Source: UBA6220 sp041650375 (GTDB lineage Bacteria; Patescibacteriota; Minisyncoccia; Minisyncoccales; Minisyncoccaceae). From it: DNA of 64,000 bases. A program made the translations under genes and the position numbers. Location of the stretch: NCBI GenBank assembly GCA_041650375.1, contig JBAZLH010000001.1, positions 134,511 to 198,510 on the forward strand, written 5' to 3'. Below are positions 41,080 to 49,466 of this stretch, one piece after another. How positions within the stretch are numbered: position 1 is the first letter of the stretch; each line of letters opens with the position of its first letter. The notes beneath the pieces were generated by a model, which did not search any database, had not been told where the DNA came from, and worked only from the letters and a program-made list of their open reading frames with translations.

Positions 41080-42002
41080 TGATTTACGATTTTGCCATTT
41101 TAGGCGGCGGTCCGGCCGGCATTACGGCCGGCATATATTCCGTAAGGCAAGGAATGTCTTCGGTTTTGATTACCAAGAGTTTTGGCGGGCAGATGGCGCA
41201 AAAAGCCGTGGACATAGAAAATTATCCCGGATTTGAAAAAATATCCGGTTTTGATTTTATCCAAAAGTTGGAAAATCAATTGAAGGTAAGGGGCATTCCC
41301 GTGAAAAGCGAAAAGGCTATGGAAATAATCCAAGAAAATAATATTTTTAAGATTATTTTGGAAAGCGGAGAAATCATAGAAGCAAAGTCTGCGGTTGTGG
41401 CAGCCGGCTCCGAACCTCGGGCGCTGGATGTGCCGGGCGAAAAAGAATTTATCGGCCGGGGAGTGAGTTATTGCACCACTTGCGATGGGCCGTTATTCCA
41501 GGGCAAGGATATTGCGGTTATCGGCGGAGGCAATGCCGGATTTGAAGCCGCTATTTTTATGGCGAATTACGCGAACAATATTTATATCTTGGAATTCGCC
41601 GAACAAGCCAAAGCCAACGAAGATAACCAGAAGAGAGCATCCCAATTTGAAAAAATAAAAGTAATCACTTCCGCCCAATTAAAAGAAATTAAGGGAGAAA
41701 GATTCGTGAATGAAATAATTTATTTTGATAAAATTGGCAACCAAGATAAATCTTTAAAGGTGGAAGGAGTTTTCGCGCAAATCGGTTATTATCCCGCTTC
41801 GCATATTGCCAAAAATTTGGTGGATTTAAACGAAAAAGGAGAAATAATCGTTGACCATAAAACAACCGAAACAAAAACAGCCGGGCTTTTCGCGGCTGGG
41901 GATATTACGGACAGTTTTTTGAAACAAGTGGTGGTAGCCGCGGCTGATGGAGCCAAGTCGGCCATGGCGGCTTATAAATATTTACAAAAACAAAATGGAT
42001 AA
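41079..42002 (+). CDS. trxB: thioredoxin reductase-like flavoprotein
   Basis: Moves electrons from NAD(P)H through FAD and a disulfide to thioredoxin or glutaredoxin. FAD site GGGPAGITAGIYSVRQG near residue 8, redox-active CTTC in GVSYCTTCDGPLF near 132, NAD(P) site AVIGGGNAGFEAAIF near 150, and C-terminal FAAGDITDSFLKQVV. The 307 residues are normal. Its 3' end overlaps eno by eight bases. Confidence 0.93.
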   Translation: MIYDFAILGGGPAGITAGIYSVRQGMSSVLITKSFGGQMAQKAVDIENYPGFEKISGFDFIQKLENQLKVRGIPVKSEKAMEIIQENNIFKIILESGEIIEAKSAVVAAGSEPRALDVPGEKEFIGRGVSYCTTCDGPLFQGKDIAVIGGGNAGFEAAIFMANYANNIYILEFAEQAKANEDNQKRASQFEKIKVITSAQLKEIKGERFVNEIIYFDKIGNQDKSLKVEGVFAQIGYYPASHIAKNLVDLNEKGEIIVDHKTTETKTAGLFAAGDITDSFLKQVVVAAADGAKSAMAAYKYLQKQNG

Positions 42003-43257
42003 TTCTTTTATTAAATCAATAAAAGCCAGGCAAATATTGGATTCGCGCGGAAATCCGACCGTTGAGGTTGAATGCGTTATTGGTATCGGAGTTTTTGTAA
42101 GCAGTGTCCCTTCGGGCGCGTCCACTGGTAAAAGGGAAGCGATTGAATTAAGGGATGGCGGTGAGAAATTCGGGGGTAAGGGCGTATTAAAAGCTGTTAA
42201 AAATATTAACGAAATAATCGCGCCAAAATTAATTGGGATGGATGTTTGCGAGCAAAGGCAAATTGATGAATTGATGAACGAGATGGACGGCACGGAAAAT
42301 AAAAGCAATTTGGGCGCGAATGCGATTTTACCCGTGTCCATGGTGGTTTGCCGGGCCGCGGCCGCGGCATTAAGCCAACCGCTTTACGAACATATTGCGG
42401 ATTTGGCGCAAAATAGGGATTCATTGTTTATTCCCAAGGGATTTTTTAATATTATCAACGGTGGCGCCCACGCGGGAACCGATTTGGATTTTCAGGAGTT
42501 TATGATTGTGCCGAACCATGAAAGTTTTGCCGAAAATTTAAGAATGGCGTCGGAAACATATTATAAATTAAAGAAAATTTTAATTGAAAATTATTCTCCC
42601 GCGGCAATTAATGTTGGAGACGAAGGCGGATTCGCTCCAGCGATTAATTTTCCCGAAGTGGCATTGGGTTTGATTGCCAAAGCCATTGAGCGCGCTAAGT
42701 TTTATGGAAAAATAAATATTAATTTGGACGTGGCCGCTTCGCAATTCTGCTGCAAGGATAAAATAGGATATTATAAAACTCAAATGGGCGTGATGAACCG
42801 GGAGGATTTTATAAATTATTACGAAGATTTATTGAATAATTATCCGATTATCGGCATTGAAGACCCATTCGCGGAAAACGATTGGGAGGGCTTTGCCGCG
42901 ATTACCGCTCGGTTGGGCAAAAGGATAATGATTATCGGAGATGATTTGTTGGTTACCAATAAAAAATACATAAAAGAAGCGAATGAAAAACTGGCTTGCA
43001 ATGCCGCGCTTTTGAAATTAAACCAAATCGGCACAATTACGGAATGCATTGCGTCCGCGAACGCGGCCAAAGCGAACGGATGGAAAACAATTGTTTCGCA
43101 CCGATCGGGAGAAACCACGGATGATTTTATTGCGGATTTGGCAGTGGGGATTGGCGCGGATGGAATTAAATCGGGCGCGCCGGCGCGGGGAGAGCGTTTG
43201 GCAAAATATAACCGATTATTAAAAATAGAAGAAGATTTAAGTAATTCGGTTCTTTAA
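41995..43257 (+). CDS. eno: enolase
   Basis: Converts 2-phosphoglycerate to phosphoenolpyruvate. Marks: ARQILDSRGNPTVEVE near residue 9, SVPSGASTGKREAIELRDG, INGGAHAGTDLDFQEFMIVP, the metal ligands in GIEDPFAENDW and IIGDDLLVTN, and KLNQIGTITE ... VSHRSGETTDDFIADLAV. The 420 residues are normal. The ATG at 41995 lies inside the trxB coding end. The last codons and the stop form the left arm of element E2. Confidence 0.96.
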   Translation: MDNSFIKSIKARQILDSRGNPTVEVECVIGIGVFVSSVPSGASTGKREAIELRDGGEKFGGKGVLKAVKNINEIIAPKLIGMDVCEQRQIDELMNEMDGTENKSNLGANAILPVSMVVCRAAAAALSQPLYEHIADLAQNRDSLFIPKGFFNIINGGAHAGTDLDFQEFMIVPNHESFAENLRMASETYYKLKKILIENYSPAAINVGDEGGFAPAINFPEVALGLIAKAIERAKFYGKININLDVAASQFCCKDKIGYYKTQMGVMNREDFINYYEDLLNNYPIIGIEDPFAENDWEGFAAITARLGKRIMIIGDDLLVTNKKYIKEANEKLACNAALLKLNQIGTITECIASANAAKANGWKTIVSHRSGETTDDFIADLAVGIGADGIKSGAPARGERLAKYNRLLKIEEDLSNSVL

Positions 43258-43370
43258 ATTATATTGGTCGTCCAACGCGTCATTCGCCTGCAGGCGAATG
43301 CACTTCCTCTCAGAAAATTTTTACTAAAATTTTCTTCCGAGAAATGTCCGACCAATATAATTTAAAGAAC
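43249..43370. repeat. two-hairpin interspersed element E2
   Basis: Outer arms 43249-43270 and 43349-43370 form a perfect 22-base inverted repeat starting GTTCTTTAAATTATATTGG; the left arm includes the last two sense codons and the stop of eno. Hairpin A is CATTCGCC, TGCA loop, GGCGAATG (43281-43300); hairpin B is built on AGAAAATT and AATTTTCT. The core aligns without gaps to that of E1 (78 bases each). Confidence 0.85.
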
Positions 43371-43461
43371 ATCCTTGATTCCCAATTCTTCTCTGTGTAT
43401 AATTTAAATATTGTTTTGAAATATAGCTAAATATAATTAAAATTAAAACTATATAGAATTT

Positions 43462-43698
43462 ATGAAAGTTAGAGTATTTTCCACGCCCATTTGCCCTTAT
43501 TGCATTACCTTAAAAAGATTTTTAGATGAAAAAGGCATTGCCTATGAATCCATTGATGTTTTGGAGGATAAAGCGGCTCAAGAAGAAATGATTGAAAAAA
43601 GCAACCAATTCAGCGTTCCGGTAATAGACATCGGTGGCGAATTTATCGTTGGTTTTGACAGGAATAAAATAGTTGAAAAATTAGGCATCAAAGAGTAA
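43462..43698 (+). CDS. glutaredoxin-like protein
   Basis: A 78-residue thioredoxin-fold protein with CPYC at residues 10-13, FLDEKGIAYESIDV, and the cis-Pro/GG region FSVPVIDIGGEFIVGFD. It probably accepts electrons from the TrxB-like reductase encoded nearby. NrdH-type and Grx-type cannot be told apart here. Confidence 0.9.
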   Translation: MKVRVFSTPICPYCITLKRFLDEKGIAYESIDVLEDKAAQEEMIEKSNQFSVPVIDIGGEFIVGFDRNKIVEKLGIKE

Positions 43699-43755
43699 TT
43701 CATCCTTGACAATATTTTGAAAAGTGTTTTAATGAAAGTAGGAGTGTTTTAAAAA

Positions 43756-43911
43756 ATGGCTGATATACTAAGTTTGATTGCTGTGGGAATCGCAGTCGTT
43801 GGTATTGTGGTTGTGGTCATAGTTGTTGCCTTTGTGGCAATGCTAATAGCCCATGATAAATTCGCCAATTGGCGAATAAACACGGACAAGGTATCGGAGA
43901 ATGAAAAATGA
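43756..43911 (+). CDS. small membrane protein (51 aa)
   Basis: ADILSLIAVGIAVVGIVVVV starts a single long hydrophobic helix, followed by HDKFANWRINTDKVSENEK. TAGGAG lies 11 bases before the ATG. The upstream TTGACA-ATATTTT...AATGAAAGTAGGAG block resembles that before the Lys-rich peptide gene at 6693. Its TGA overlaps the ATG of the next small gene by four bases, so the two are coupled. Confidence 0.65.
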   Translation: MADILSLIAVGIAVVGIVVVVIVVAFVAMLIAHDKFANWRINTDKVSENEK

Positions 43912-44042
43912 TAAGCCCATTGGACTTATTGATAATAATTCCAATTGTTGGTTTTATTGTCTTAGCTTGCATACTCGCCTGGATTAACGGCAAGCGAAAA
44001 CCTACGCCAAGAGAATCCGCTTCGGGTGGAATGCAAAGATAA
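43908..44042 (+). CDS. small membrane protein (44 aa), coupled to the preceding gene
   Basis: A 44-residue peptide with one hydrophobic helix (LDLLIIIPIVGFIVLACILA) and a basic tail NGKRKPTPRESASGG. It starts within ATGA of the preceding gene and ends at a terminator. Function unknown; a two-component membrane peptide complex is possible. Confidence 0.6.
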   Translation: MISPLDLLIIIPIVGFIVLACILAWINGKRKPTPRESASGGMQR

Positions 44043-44066
44043 AGACTGGTCTATGATCGGTCTTTT
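44042..44066 (+). terminator. intrinsic terminator
   Basis: AAAGACTGGTC / GATCGGTCTTT stem with wobble pairs, three-base loop, then TTCTC. Confidence 0.65.
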
Positions 44067-44151
44067 CTCATATATAAAAGCCTTGCTGTTTGCCTAATAA
44101 TAAAATAAATAGTAAAATTATGGCAAGAAATAATTATAAGATATTTATTCT

Positions 44152-45162
44152 ATGGTAAAAAAAATAGCAATCAACGGATTCGGCAGAATCGGCCGAAACA
44201 CTTTAAAAATAATTTTAGGCAATGAAATGGATTGTTTGGATGTTGTGGCGATTAACGATTTGACAGACGCGAAAACTTTGGCCCACCTTCTGCAATACGA
44301 TACGGCTTACGGAATTTACGAAGAAGAAATTATTCCGGGAAAAGATTCTTTAATAATTGGAGGTAAAACAATAAAATTATTCGCGGAAAAAGACCCGTTG
44401 AATTTGCCTTGGAAAGAGTTGGGAGTGGATATTGTTTTGGAATGCACCGGAGTGTTTACGGACAAAGAGGGAGCGCAAAAGCATATTACTGCCGGCGCCA
44501 AGAAAGTTATAATTTCCGCTCCCGCCAAATCGGAAGACATTCCTTCGTTTGTACTGGGCATTAACGAGAATAAATATAAGGGCGAAGCTATCTTTGATAT
44601 GGGTTCTTGCACAACCAATTGTTTGGCGCCGGTAATCAAAGTTTTGGAAGAAGAATTTGGAATTGTTAAGGGTTTTATGACTACGGTCCATTCTTATACC
44701 AACGACCAGCGAATTTTAGATTTGCCGCACAAGGATTTACGGAGAGCCAGGGCGGCGGCGGAAAACATAATTCCCACCACCACCGGCGCGGCGAGAGCCA
44801 TTAGCAAAGTTATTCCAGAAGTAAAGGGAAAATTGGACGGAATGTCACTAAGAGTTCCAACTCCGGTTGGTTCAATTATTGACGTGGTTTGCGAATTGAA
44901 AAAGAAAACAACAGTTGAAGAATTGAATAAAATTTTCATAAAAAGGGCAAACAAAAAAGAATTGCAGGGAATTATGTGGGCGGAAGATGCGCCTCTGGTT
45001 TCTTCCGATTATATCGGCAACCCGTTTTCTTCTATCGTTGATTTGCCCCTTACAATGGTAAACGGAAATATGGTAAAAGTGTTTGCTTGGTATGACAATG
45101 AATGGGGGTATTCAACTCGTTTGGCGGAAATGGCTGAATATATCGCGCACCGCGACAAATAA
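44152..45162 (+). CDS. gap: glyceraldehyde-3-phosphate dehydrogenase
   Basis: Oxidises glyceraldehyde-3-P with NAD(P) and phosphate. NAD-binding AINGFGRIGRNTLK at residues 4-17, catalytic Cys in GSCTTNCLAPV near 151 (usually ASCTTN), the ring GMSLRVPTPVGSIIDVV near 225, and WYDNEWGYSTRLAEM near 315. The 336 residues are normal. Confidence 0.96.
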   Translation: MVKKIAINGFGRIGRNTLKIILGNEMDCLDVVAINDLTDAKTLAHLLQYDTAYGIYEEEIIPGKDSLIIGGKTIKLFAEKDPLNLPWKELGVDIVLECTGVFTDKEGAQKHITAGAKKVIISAPAKSEDIPSFVLGINENKYKGEAIFDMGSCTTNCLAPVIKVLEEEFGIVKGFMTTVHSYTNDQRILDLPHKDLRRARAAAENIIPTTTGAARAISKVIPEVKGKLDGMSLRVPTPVGSIIDVVCELKKKTTVEELNKIFIKRANKKELQGIMWAEDAPLVSSDYIGNPFSSIVDLPLTMVNGNMVKVFAWYDNEWGYSTRLAEMAEYIAHRDK

Positions 45163-45207
45163 AATTATAATCCATTTTATTTGTTTTAAAATATCAGATT
45201 TGAATTA

Positions 45208-45240
45208 AAAAAAAGACCTATTAATATGGGTCTATTTTTT
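45208..45240. terminator. bidirectional terminator between gap and the minus-strand unit
   Basis: AGACC / GGTCT stem with A run on one side and T run on the other. Confidence 0.75.
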
Positions 45241-45242
45241 AT

Positions 45243-45893
45243 TTAATCTGTTGGCAAGGTTATTTGCGCGGTTCGTTCGCGCAAACTAATGAACAAATAT
45301 TTTTTCCCGTCAACAGTTATTTTTATTGGTTTTATTTTTGGAAATTGGCCGGGGAAATTAGCCCACCACGTTTTAATATTTTTCAAGGCGCAAGTTTCGT
45401 CGGGATAGTCGGCGACATTAAGCACACAATCCCCAAACATGCATTGGTTCCAATTTGGGTCGTTATTTTCAACCGGCGGACCGCACATAAAGCGGCCTGT
45501 CTTTTTTCCGATATGGATAAGCGGGCAATAGGGCAGTTCAATTATTTTTTTCCGCCAATTAATAATCAGGGCTTTGGATTTTTTGCCAATCTTCGCTCCC
45601 CGGTAATCTTTGTGAAACGTTTTGATGGCTTCTTCCGGGCTTTCAGCTTGGATTACGCAATAGTCCCATTTCCGGTATCTTGGGTATTGCTTAGTCCATC
45701 TTTGGATTATTTCGTCAGTTACATCCGCTTTGTTGTCGTAACAAACAAACAAACCGATACCGTCAACTTCCCTATATTCTCTGTGATGGTCACCCCTTTC
45801 CATCACTCTTTCAAGTAGGGGAATATAAAAGAAAGGATTTGTGTTCGGGTTTTCAAAACCCGACACTTGTGTACTTACTGTTTCAGTGGCCAT
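45243..45893 (-). CDS. hypothetical protein (216 aa)
   Basis: Not recognised. The start at 45893 (ATETVSTQVSG) is chosen because GAGGT lies seven bases before it; the longer frame begins at 45929. Sequence features: DGIGLFVCYDNKADVTDEII, SPEEAIKTFHKDYRGAKIGKK, and Cys at several places (ELPYCPLIH, RFMCGPPVE, NQCMFGDCV). Soluble. It has a promoter-like TTGACT at 45971-45966, so it can be expressed apart from the gene at 46028-47182. Confidence 0.7.
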   Translation of the reverse strand: MATETVSTQVSGFENPNTNPFFYIPLLERVMERGDHHREYREVDGIGLFVCYDNKADVTDEIIQRWTKQYPRYRKWDYCVIQAESPEEAIKTFHKDYRGAKIGKKSKALIINWRKKIIELPYCPLIHIGKKTGRFMCGPPVENNDPNWNQCMFGDCVLNVADYPDETCALKNIKTWWANFPGQFPKIKPIKITVDGKKYLFISLRERTAQITLPTD

Positions 45894-45973
45894 TGTAAAT
45901 ACCTCGCGCCCGAGACCGTAAAAGGACAAATGGGCTGTTTACATAATTAGCTCATTAATATAAAAAGTCAAGG

Positions 45974-46001
45974 TAAGAAAAAAATGGAGTTTATGCTCCA
46001 T
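45974..46001 (-). terminator. intrinsic terminator (minus strand)
   Basis: On the minus strand ATGGAG / CTCCAT stem with six-base loop, then a run of T. It ends the 384-codon gene upstream. Confidence 0.7.
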
Positions 46002-46027
46002 ATTTTTGAGAAAGTATTTTGATATCC

Positions 46028-47182
46028 TCACCGGTTAATACCGCGGCATTGTTTAGAGTTTTCAAGAGTAAAGAATAGGTTTGGTCCTTTGCCTTGAGCG
46101 TTCTTTTTTTTCTCTATACGTATACTGCTTACGACAATTTTGTGTTTAGAGAACATAGCCAATACTTGTTTTGCCAGAGTTGGAAATTTTTCATTTGGCA
46201 CGAAGTCAAGCCATCCTTCAATCGGCGGATCGTCGGTTTGGTCAACTCCTCTTCCTTTGAGAGTTACTGAAACGTAGTAACTTCCCGCAGGGGTAGGTTT
46301 TTCATTTTTAGTGAAAGCCCCTACAAAGGTGAGTCCGTTGGCAAAATAAATAGCCATCCTTTTGCCTTTTTTCAAGAAAGGCAATTGCCTTCTTATTTCA
46401 TGCGCCCAAAGGTCTTCATCGTCCGCTTCTTCAATCGGTCTGGGATTTTTGCCTCTCCGGTAATCGCGTTCGCTCCAGGTTGTTCCGTCGCTCCAATAGA
46501 TTATGCGATAAGGTTCACCGCCGTTACGATCTACAATTCGGCAACCCATGCATGTTTTAATAATCGGCTTTTTTTCGTCTTTGTGGGAATCAATATACAC
46601 AACAAATTTTCTACCGAATGTGTATATCGGGTCGTCTTGCAAATTTTCCGGAAATGCGTAATCGCCGATAATATCCTGGTCGCTGATTGCGTAAAACCAA
46701 GGAGTCAGTCGTCCGCATTCAACCCTTCGCAGAAATCCGGGAAGTGTGGAGAACTCACTGCTATTCAGTCCGTTCCAGTGCTTTTTGAAAGCGTTAGTTG
46801 CATCAGCAATAGTTTCCCATTCAATGAAGTAACAGATGACCGAGTATTCTTGGGTGCGATATTCATGAAGGATGTTTCCTTTTTTGCCATCAATGGGGTC
46901 TGTTATTTCCAATACTTCAATAAAACCTCCACAACCCGGATAACCTCCTCCGGCATAATTGTGTTGTTTTATTTTAAATCGAGTTCGCCGGCCGTAGCCG
47001 CCTTGTCCCACGGAGTTGATTTCGCGTGTTCTTGGAACATCAATATCCTTGACAACGGAACCGAAAATTTCTTTAATCTTCGTAACATCTTCCGGCGCGC
47101 AAGAAAATTCAATGAGTTGTCCTCCAGCAGTTTTAACTTCGGAATGCGTATACGCTCCGAAACTTTTTCTTTCTTTTCCCAT
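46028..47182 (-). CDS. hypothetical protein (384 aa)
   Basis: Not recognised. GGAGGT seven bases before the ATG is one of the best Shine-Dalgarno sites of the window. Regions: GGQLIEFSCAPEDVTKIKEIF, a Gly-rich stretch with YAGGGYPGCGGFIEVLEI, ADATNAFKKHWNGLN, KTCMGCRIVD, and a C-terminal half with RMAIYFANGLTFVGAF and YYVSVTLKGRG. Soluble, many beta strands. Its promoter is TTGACT-16-TATACT (47281-47254). Large accessory protein with no visible catalytic motif. Confidence 0.75.
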   Translation of the reverse strand: MGKERKSFGAYTHSEVKTAGGQLIEFSCAPEDVTKIKEIFGSVVKDIDVPRTREINSVGQGGYGRRTRFKIKQHNYAGGGYPGCGGFIEVLEITDPIDGKKGNILHEYRTQEYSVICYFIEWETIADATNAFKKHWNGLNSSEFSTLPGFLRRVECGRLTPWFYAISDQDIIGDYAFPENLQDDPIYTFGRKFVVYIDSHKDEKKPIIKTCMGCRIVDRNGGEPYRIIYWSDGTTWSERDYRRGKNPRPIEEADDEDLWAHEIRRQLPFLKKGKRMAIYFANGLTFVGAFTKNEKPTPAGSYYVSVTLKGRGVDQTDDPPIEGWLDFVPNEKFPTLAKQVLAMFSKHKIVVSSIRIEKKKNAQGKGPNLFFTLENSKQCRGINR

Positions 47183-47253
47183 AATACAAACCTCCAGTTT
47201 TGCTAATCATAAGATTTAAAAGATCTTTTCCAAGTAATTTTCTTGGTTTTTAA

Positions 47254-47281
47254 AGTATAAACTAAATTTTTAAAAAGTCAA
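47254..47281 (-). promoter_or_regulatory. promoter (minus strand)
   Basis: TTGACT (47281-47276), 16-base spacer, TATACT (47259-47254), about 70 bases upstream of the 384-codon gene. Confidence 0.7.
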
Positions 47282-47383
47282 TTCCAATAAAAAGAATTAT
47301 TTTTTTAAAATTGTTTAAAAATATTTTCGCAACCGATATAAACATTTTTCTTTTTGAGATTAGTTTGGTATAATATTTATGAT

Positions 47384-48016
47384 ATGGAAGTTTTAGGATT
47401 TGAACAAACAAAAAAAATTCTCCAAAAATACAGAATACCTTTTTGTAGGACGGAAATTTTTAATTCTCAAGATAAGGCGTTGGCTTACGCGGAAAAAATC
47501 GGGTTTCCGGTTGTTTTAAAAGTGCACGGGTCAACCATTTTCCATAAATCTGATATTGGCGGAGTTAAAGTTGGGATAAGCAATAAAGAAGAATTTTATT
47601 TAGCCTGGGCGGAAATCCGCGAGAACAGCGAATTGAAAAAAATAGAAGGAATTTTGGTCCAGGAAATGGTGAAAGGAACCGAGCTGACCGTTGGAATGAA
47701 AAGAGACAGCCAATTTGGCCCGGTTTTAATGTTTGGCTTGGGGGGAATTTTTGTTGAAATACTTAAAGACGTGGCGTTTCGGGCTGCGCCGATAAATAAG
47801 AAACAAGCCTTGGAAATGATTGCGGAAATAAAAGGATACAAATTATTGCAAGGTTACAGGGGCAAAGAAGGAATTAATATTAATAAGCTGGCCGCGTTAT
47901 TGGTGAATATAGCCAGGCTATCATTAAGGGAACAAAAAATATTATCAATTGATTTTAATCCGGTAATGGCAAACAAAAAAGCAGTATTGGTTGCCGATTT
48001 TCGTTTAATTGTATAG
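47384..48016 (+). CDS. acdB: acetyl-CoA synthetase (ADP-forming) beta subunit, ATP-grasp
   Basis: A 210-residue ATP-grasp protein: GFPVVLKVHGSTIFHKSDIGGVKVG near residue 42, VQEMVKGTELTVGMKRD near 95, FGPVLMFGLGGIFVEILKDV near 112, and IDFNPVMAN near the end. With the alpha subunit it turns acetyl-CoA, ADP and phosphate into acetate, CoA and ATP. The start is taken at ATG 47384, nine bases after TATAAT (47369-47374). Confidence 0.9.
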   Translation: MEVLGFEQTKKILQKYRIPFCRTEIFNSQDKALAYAEKIGFPVVLKVHGSTIFHKSDIGGVKVGISNKEEFYLAWAEIRENSELKKIEGILVQEMVKGTELTVGMKRDSQFGPVLMFGLGGIFVEILKDVAFRAAPINKKQALEMIAEIKGYKLLQGYRGKEGININKLAALLVNIARLSLREQKILSIDFNPVMANKKAVLVADFRLIV

Positions 48017-48025
48017 TTCTAATCC

Positions 48026-49465
48026 ATGACAAATCCGAAATTTAAAAAAATGAACCGAATTTTCAATCCACGGACAGTGGCGATTATTGGCGCCACGGAA
48101 AGGGAGAAAAGCGTTGGTTTGGGAATTGTTAAAAATTTAATCGCCAATTCGGAAGAATTCCAATTTCAAGCGCGGCCTAAAAATAAAAAGAGGGATGAAT
48201 TCCATTATGTTTCCGGAAAGGCCAAGGGAGTGAAAATATTTTTCGTTAATCCTTTTAAAAAAGAGGTTTTGGGAGAGCAAACATATCCGAAAATAACCAA
48301 TATAAAAACAGAGATTGATTTGGCGATTATCGCTATTCCGGCTCCCGCGGTTTTGGAAACAGTTCGGGAATGCGCGAGGAAAAAGGTTGGCGGAATAATT
48401 ATTATTACCGGCAATTTCGGCGAATCCGGGGAAGAAGGGAAATTAATGGAGAAACAAATTAAAGACGCGTTAAAAGGCGCGGACATTCCTTTAATCGGGC
48501 CGAATTGTTTGGGCGTGATTAACACGGCGAATAATTTAAGCGCTTCCTTCGCCCCGTTAATGCCCAAAAAAGGCAATATCGCTTTCCTGTCCCAATCTGG
48601 AGCAATGGTGGACGCCATGTTGGACAGGTCCGCGGACGAGAATTTTGGTTTTTCCAAAATTGTTTCTTACGGAAACGAATTGGACATGGAATTGGATGAG
48701 TTTTTGGAATATTTAAAAACAGATAAAGAAACAAAAATAATCGCCGCTTATTTTGAGGCTATTAAAGACGGGCCGGGCTTTATGCATTCGGCTAAAGAAA
48801 TTTCTAAGCGCAAACCGATTGTGGCGATTAAAGCCGGAAAGGGCGCGGCTGGGCAAAAAGCGGCCTTAACCCACACGGGAGCGTTGTCGTCGGATTACGA
48901 AATTTACAAAGCGGTTTTAAAACAAGCCGGAGTGATTCAGGTGGATACTTTGGACGAGCTTTCCGACGCGGTTAAAGCATTGTCATTCCAACCGCGCTGC
49001 AAGAACGGAATCGGAATTATAACCAACGGCGGCGGATTGGGAGTTTTGGCCGCGGATTTTTGCGAAGAATTAGAAATAGAGATGCCGCAACCGACAGACG
49101 CGACCATTAAAGAATTAAACAAACAAGAAGTGTTGAAGATTTGCAATATAAGAAGAAATCCGTTGGATTTGGTGGGCGACGCTTTGCCGGAAAGATATGC
49201 AGCCAGCCTGGAAGCCATGCTGGAACAACCGGACATCAAAGGGATTTTAGTAATGCAAGCAATGCAAATAATGACAGAGCCATTGGAAAATGCTAAAATT
49301 ATTTTAAGAATCAGCCGGCATTTTCCGAACAAACCGGTGGTATGTTGTTTTGCCGGAGGGAAAATGGTTGAGGAAGCAATCAATCTCTTGGAAAAAAATA
49401 AAATACCGAATTATACCGACCCGAAGCGGGCCGTAAAAGCAATTAATAGTTTAATTCAAAGATAA
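48026..49465 (+). CDS. acdA: acetyl-CoA synthetase (ADP-forming) alpha subunit
   Basis: Carries the CoA-binding and ligase domains. FNPRTVAIIGATEREKSVG near residue 13, NCLGVINTANNLSASFAP near 170, FLSQSGAMVDAMLD near 195, and ALTHTGALSSDYEIY near 280, where the His is the phosphorylated residue. The 479 residues match stand-alone alpha subunits. It follows acdB after nine bases. This is an ATP-yielding route in fermentative CPR bacteria and archaea. Confidence 0.92.
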   Translation: MTNPKFKKMNRIFNPRTVAIIGATEREKSVGLGIVKNLIANSEEFQFQARPKNKKRDEFHYVSGKAKGVKIFFVNPFKKEVLGEQTYPKITNIKTEIDLAIIAIPAPAVLETVRECARKKVGGIIIITGNFGESGEEGKLMEKQIKDALKGADIPLIGPNCLGVINTANNLSASFAPLMPKKGNIAFLSQSGAMVDAMLDRSADENFGFSKIVSYGNELDMELDEFLEYLKTDKETKIIAAYFEAIKDGPGFMHSAKEISKRKPIVAIKAGKGAAGQKAALTHTGALSSDYEIYKAVLKQAGVIQVDTLDELSDAVKALSFQPRCKNGIGIITNGGGLGVLAADFCEELEIEMPQPTDATIKELNKQEVLKICNIRRNPLDLVGDALPERYAASLEAMLEQPDIKGILVMQAMQIMTEPLENAKIILRISRHFPNKPVVCCFAGGKMVEEAINLLEKNKIPNYTDPKRAVKAINSLIQR

Positions 49466-49466
49466 A

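Noticed and set aside
46385..47206. 273-codon plus-strand frame
   Set aside because: Opposite the 384-residue minus-strand gene, which has promoter, Shine-Dalgarno site and terminator; the plus frame is Phe/Ser-rich like other shadows.
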